A stretch of 55,022 nucleotides of DNA from positions 1 through 55,022 of the forward strand of contig URGH01000006.1 of assembly GCA_900547305.1 (NCBI GenBank). The letters are read 5' to 3'. Positions 52,263-55,022 of this stretch are shown here, piece by piece. Source of the stretch: an uncultured Oscillospiraceae bacterium (GTDB lineage: Bacteria; Bacillota; Clostridia; Oscillospirales; Acutalibacteraceae). Below the pieces are notes generated by a model. That model worked only from the letters and a program-made list of their open reading frames with translations, made no database searches and was not told the DNA's origin. How positions within the stretch are numbered: the first letter of the stretch is position 1; every line of letters starts with the position of its first letter. The position numbers and the translations under genes are program-made.

Positions 52263-53711
52263 ATGAAAAGCAGCGAAGCAGCTAAAAAGTCCTCGTTTTG
52301 GGACGAAAAGTTCGGCTATACCAAAATGGGGTCGTCGCTCAAAACGGAAGTAATCGCCGGTTTAACGACGTTTCTCGCTATGGCGTATATTCTTGTAGTC
52401 AATTCGGGAATGTTCGCAAACCTCGGCACGGTATCGTTCGACGCAATGTATGTCACAACGGCGCTTTCCGCCATTATAGGAACGGTACTTATAGGTCTTT
52501 TATCAAATCTTCCGCTAGCGCAGGCTCCGGGTATGGGTCTTAACGCGTTCTTTGTATACACGGTTTGCATGACGCTCGGTTTCTCCTATGCAAACGCGCT
52601 TGTGTTTGTGCTTTTGGACGGAATTATTTTCGTACTGCTGACCGCCACGGGCTTGAGAAAAATTGTTTTTGACGCCATACCGCCAGTTGTAAAGGCGGCT
52701 ATACCTGCGGGTATAGGTCTGTTTATTGCCTTTTTGGGATTGCAGGACGCAAAACTTGTAATTCCAAGCGAGTCTACGGGCGTAACGCTCGCTTCGTTCA
52801 ATCTTCTCGGCAATGCAAGCTGGGGCGCGGTAATGCCGCTTATTGTCGCCGTTTTTTCGCTTTTGCTTATAGCGGTTTTATCCTACAAAAAGGTTAAAGG
52901 CTCCATTCTTTGGGGAATACTCGGCGGAACGGGACTTTATTATCTTCTCGGTTTAACGGTAAAGGATTTTTATAAAGGCTTTGCCGAAACCCTTTCATTC
53001 AATCCCTTTAAGCCTTTTGCAGCCTTTGCGACGGAGTCGTTCGGCAAGGTATTTACCGAGGGCTTTGATTTCTCGGCTTACTTAAATGCCGAGAGTCACT
53101 CGGTGGGCGGTCTTGTTATACTGTTTATAACAACGGCGCTGGCATTTTGCATGGTTGATATGTTTGATACCTTGGGAACACTGTACGGCGCTTGCCGCAG
53201 CGGCGATTTGCTTGTAAAGAACAGCGACGGCGAGCTTGAGGTTCCGAATATGAACAAGGCTATGATGGCGGACGCGGTTGCAACCTGCACAGGCTCTGTG
53301 CTCGGCACTTCTACCGTAACAACATTTGTTGAGTCCTCTGCCGGCGTTGCCGCAGGCGGAAAAACAGGCATTACCTCGCTTGTTACCTCGGCAGCATTCG
53401 CCTTAGCCCTTTTCTTTGCGCCGCTAGCAAAGCTCATACCGGCATACGCTTACGGTGCCGCGCTTATTTATGTGGGCGTTCTTATGATAGGCAGCGTAAA
53501 GGATATTGACTGGAAAGACGTTTCGGTTTCCGTTCCCGCTTTCCTTACAATCGCAATGATGCCCTTTACATATAATATTTCCTACGGAATAGCTTTCGGC
53601 TTGCTCTCGTATGTTGTTATTAAGGCATTTTGCGGCGAAATAAAGCAAATTAAAATAGGCACATGGGTTATAACCGTGCTGTTTATAGCAATGTTCTTCC
53701 TTACGCACTGA
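52263..53711 (+). CDS. NCS2-family purine permease (AzgA-like)
   Basis: The 482-residue transporter has 12-14 predicted membrane helices and the AzgA-type signatures QAPGMGLNAFFVYT and TFVESSAGVAAGGKTG. Members of this branch import guanine, hypoxanthine or adenine with protons. AGAGAGGA lies about 8-10 bases before ATG 52263. It is monocistronic: own promoter, structured leader, and a strong terminator after it. Exact base specificity is not readable. Confidence 0.92.
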   Translation: MKSSEAAKKSSFWDEKFGYTKMGSSLKTEVIAGLTTFLAMAYILVVNSGMFANLGTVSFDAMYVTTALSAIIGTVLIGLLSNLPLAQAPGMGLNAFFVYTVCMTLGFSYANALVFVLLDGIIFVLLTATGLRKIVFDAIPPVVKAAIPAGIGLFIAFLGLQDAKLVIPSESTGVTLASFNLLGNASWGAVMPLIVAVFSLLLIAVLSYKKVKGSILWGILGGTGLYYLLGLTVKDFYKGFAETLSFNPFKPFAAFATESFGKVFTEGFDFSAYLNAESHSVGGLVILFITTALAFCMVDMFDTLGTLYGACRSGDLLVKNSDGELEVPNMNKAMMADAVATCTGSVLGTSTVTTFVESSAGVAAGGKTGITSLVTSAAFALALFFAPLAKLIPAYAYGAALIYVGVLMIGSVKDIDWKDVSVSVPAFLTIAMMPFTYNISYGIAFGLLSYVVIKAFCGEIKQIKIGTWVITVLFIAMFFLTH

Positions 53712-53735
53712 TACCCTGTGATTAATAAATATTGA

Positions 53736-53774
53736 AAATGCCCCTTAACCGTCGATAGCGGTTAAGGGGCATTT
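53736..53774. terminator. Bidirectional terminator between purine permease and TIM-barrel isomerase genes
   Basis: A perfect 16-bp stem (AAATGCCCCTTAACCG with its complement) with a 7-base loop lies between the convergent genes ending at 53711 and 53823. Confidence 0.92.
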
Positions 53775-53822
53775 CTGTTATTGTTTATTACTCTATAACT
53801 TTTATGCGGTTCTTAATTGCCT

Positions 53823-54638
53823 TTAAAAGATAGATCTTAAATATTTAATACTGGTTTCAGCGCATTCAAGCGGTGATTTGCCCATGCTGGGCTGATCCTG
53901 CTCAACTACTACCCACTTAGCGTTAACTTCCTTGCAGGCTTCAAGTATTGACGGGAAGTTCTGAAGACCCGAACCTACCGGACGGAACTCAAAGGTGCCC
54001 GAGGCTTCCTTTTTGCTGCTTTCATCGTTGCCGATAAGCGCGTACATATTGCCGCCCTTAGTACCCGCAAAGTCCTTTAAGTGAACGATTTCAATTCTGC
54101 CGTTGTACTTGCGTACAAAATCAGCCGGATTTTCGCCGCCCACATTTACCCAGCAGGTATCAAGCTGAGTGGACAAAAGCTCGGGAGAGATTGCCTTGTA
54201 AAGCAAATCAATCTTATACTCGCCGTCAACCTTTTCAAATTCAAAATCGTGGTTGTGGTAGCAGAGCTTCATACCGTATTTGTTTGCAAGCTCGCCGAAC
54301 TTTTTAACGTTCTCATAAAACTCGACGTTTTTCTCGCCGCCCGCAAGATATTCAGCGTTTATCCACGGAATAACGATATACTTGCAGCCTATTTCAGCGT
54401 AGGTTTTAAAGGTTTCGTCGCCCTTTTTAAGCTCGTCATACGGAACGTGTGCGGAAATGGGGGTAACACCTGCGTCCTCGCACATTTTCTTTACTTCCTC
54501 GGCGGTGTGACCGTAAAGGCCCGCAAACTCAACGCCGTCATACCCGAAAGACTTAACCTTTTTAAGGGTGCCGGCAAAATCAGCCGCCATATCGTCTCTT
54601 ACAGAATAAAGCTGTAAAGCAATAGGAAAATTATACAT
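53823..54638 (-). CDS. TIM-barrel sugar isomerase/epimerase (xylose-isomerase-like)
   Basis: The 271-residue protein belongs to the AP endonuclease 2/xylose isomerase-like barrels. It shows LQLYSVRDDMAADFAGTLKKV at the start, GYDGVEFAGLYG, metal-binding-type residues in LCYHNHDFEF (His), QLDTCWVNVGG (Asp) and IVHLKDF (His), and VVVEQDQPS (Glu). AAGGAG lies before the ATG. It follows a Gfo/Idh/MocA dehydrogenase gene after 46 bases, a common pairing in sugar or inositol-type catabolism and in 3-keto-sugar chemistry. Substrate unknown. Confidence 0.9.
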   Translation of the reverse strand: MYNFPIALQLYSVRDDMAADFAGTLKKVKSFGYDGVEFAGLYGHTAEEVKKMCEDAGVTPISAHVPYDELKKGDETFKTYAEIGCKYIVIPWINAEYLAGGEKNVEFYENVKKFGELANKYGMKLCYHNHDFEFEKVDGEYKIDLLYKAISPELLSTQLDTCWVNVGGENPADFVRKYNGRIEIVHLKDFAGTKGGNMYALIGNDESSKKEASGTFEFRPVGSGLQNFPSILEACKEVNAKWVVVEQDQPSMGKSPLECAETSIKYLRSIF

Positions 54639-54684
54639 AACAATTACTCCTTAACAAATTGAAAGTTAATCCGGTTTATTTTAA

Positions 54685-55022
54685 TTAAACTTCCGGAATT
54701 TCAATTTCTACTTCGTGGCCGCAGTCGCTTGAACGCTGAATACCGTCAAGTATAGCCTGGTTGTAGATGATCTGGCTGGTCGGAACAGGAGCCTCGCTGC
54801 CGGTAATAACCGCATTGAGGAAAGAGCGAATCTTACGGTCAAACAGATCCGGTGTGGCAGGCAACAGCGGGATAACAGTTTCAACAGGTTCACCTGCAAC
54901 GTCATGATAAATGGTCATGGGCTTATTGAAAGAACCGTTCCAGCAATCGGTAGACGGAATACGGAGAGAGCCCTTAGTACCCATAATAATGGTATCTCCG
55001 GGAGTGTCAAGGTGCATATACC
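54685..55022 (-). CDS. Gfo/Idh/MocA-family oxidoreductase, C-terminal part (5' end beyond window)
   Basis: About 112 C-terminal residues are in the window, running off the right edge. The pieces GDTIIMGTKGSLRIPSTDCWNG, DLFDRKIRSFLNAVITGSEAPVPTSQIIYNQAILDGIQRSS are the usual end of Gfo/Idh/MocA dehydrogenases (substrate-domain beta-sheet edge and last helix). It lies in an operon with the barrel isomerase downstream. The cofactor domain cannot be seen. Confidence 0.9.
   Translation of the reverse strand, partial: YMHLDTPGDTIIMGTKGSLRIPSTDCWNGSFNKPMTIYHDVAGEPVETVIPLLPATPDLFDRKIRSFLNAVITGSEAPVPTSQIIYNQAILDGIQRSSDCGHEVEIEIPEV

Noticed and set aside
1..55022. CRISPR arrays, insertion sequences, prophage or integrase genes
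   Set aside because: I saw no regularly spaced repeats, transposase or phage-type proteins; neighbouring genes are intact and operons look undisturbed.

Overview
The window looks like a chromosomal segment of an anaerobic, fibre-degrading Gram-positive Clostridia bacterium, most likely of the Ruminococcus/Oscillospiraceae type. The evidence is Gram-positive style ribosome binding sites, a GAAC-N4-GTTC SOS box in front of lexA, a C-terminal type I dockerin, large secreted carbohydrate-binding proteins with alternating gene clusters on both strands, and low-to-mid GC. The taxonomic placement is inference.

Layout. 1-470: 3' truncated methylated-DNA cysteine methyltransferase (minus). 553-5307: a three-gene minus-strand operon of unrecognised membrane/secreted proteins, led by a signal-peptide protein with BspA-like leucine-rich repeats. 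5577-28843: a 14-gene minus-strand glycan operon. In transcription order it encodes a GH130 mannosyl-glucose phosphorylase, a cytoplasmic GH5, an oversized solute-binding protein with two permeases, a membrane-anchored GH5, an NHL/TPR/YIP1 membrane protein, a DUF5696 protein, a second permease pair with a lipoprotein binding protein, a giant discoidin/DUF4886 surface protein, a CE2-like esterase and a GH140-like hydrolase. 29183-30043: a divergent AraC regulator. 30132-32639: a DUF4886 protein carrying a dockerin.

33017-44815: a nine-gene plus-strand sugar operon with a Gfo/Idh/MocA dehydrogenase, zinc dehydrogenase, FGGY kinase, TIM-barrel epimerase, fucose/arabinose-type isomerase, DeoC aldolase, GH2 mannosidase-like enzyme, GH172 (DUF2961) and a DeoR repressor. 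Its promoter carries three copies of a CAAATG/CATTTG half-site. 44984-45057: tRNA-Gln (minus). 45179-46828: Cu/Zn-SOD-like protein and peptidase T (convergent). 46900-51966: repair genes (YolD, Y-family polymerase) and a five-gene lexA unit (lexA, rnhA, queT-like, GNAT, LysR). 52263-53711: NCS2 purine permease behind a structured leader. 53823-55022: TIM-barrel isomerase and the end of a second Gfo/Idh/MocA dehydrogenase.

Working model. Surface-anchored and dockerin-borne proteins bind and cut a mannose-containing hemicellulose, two ABC importers take up the oligosaccharides, and cytoplasmic GH5, GH130, GH2, CE2-like and GH140-like enzymes finish the job. The plus-strand operon would process an attached or released unusual sugar. 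No ABC ATPase is encoded here, so the importers probably share an ATPase from elsewhere. The least understood parts are the DUF5696/NHL-YIP1/double-importer module, the isomerase-kinase-DeoC sugar pathway, and the three-gene membrane operon at the left.
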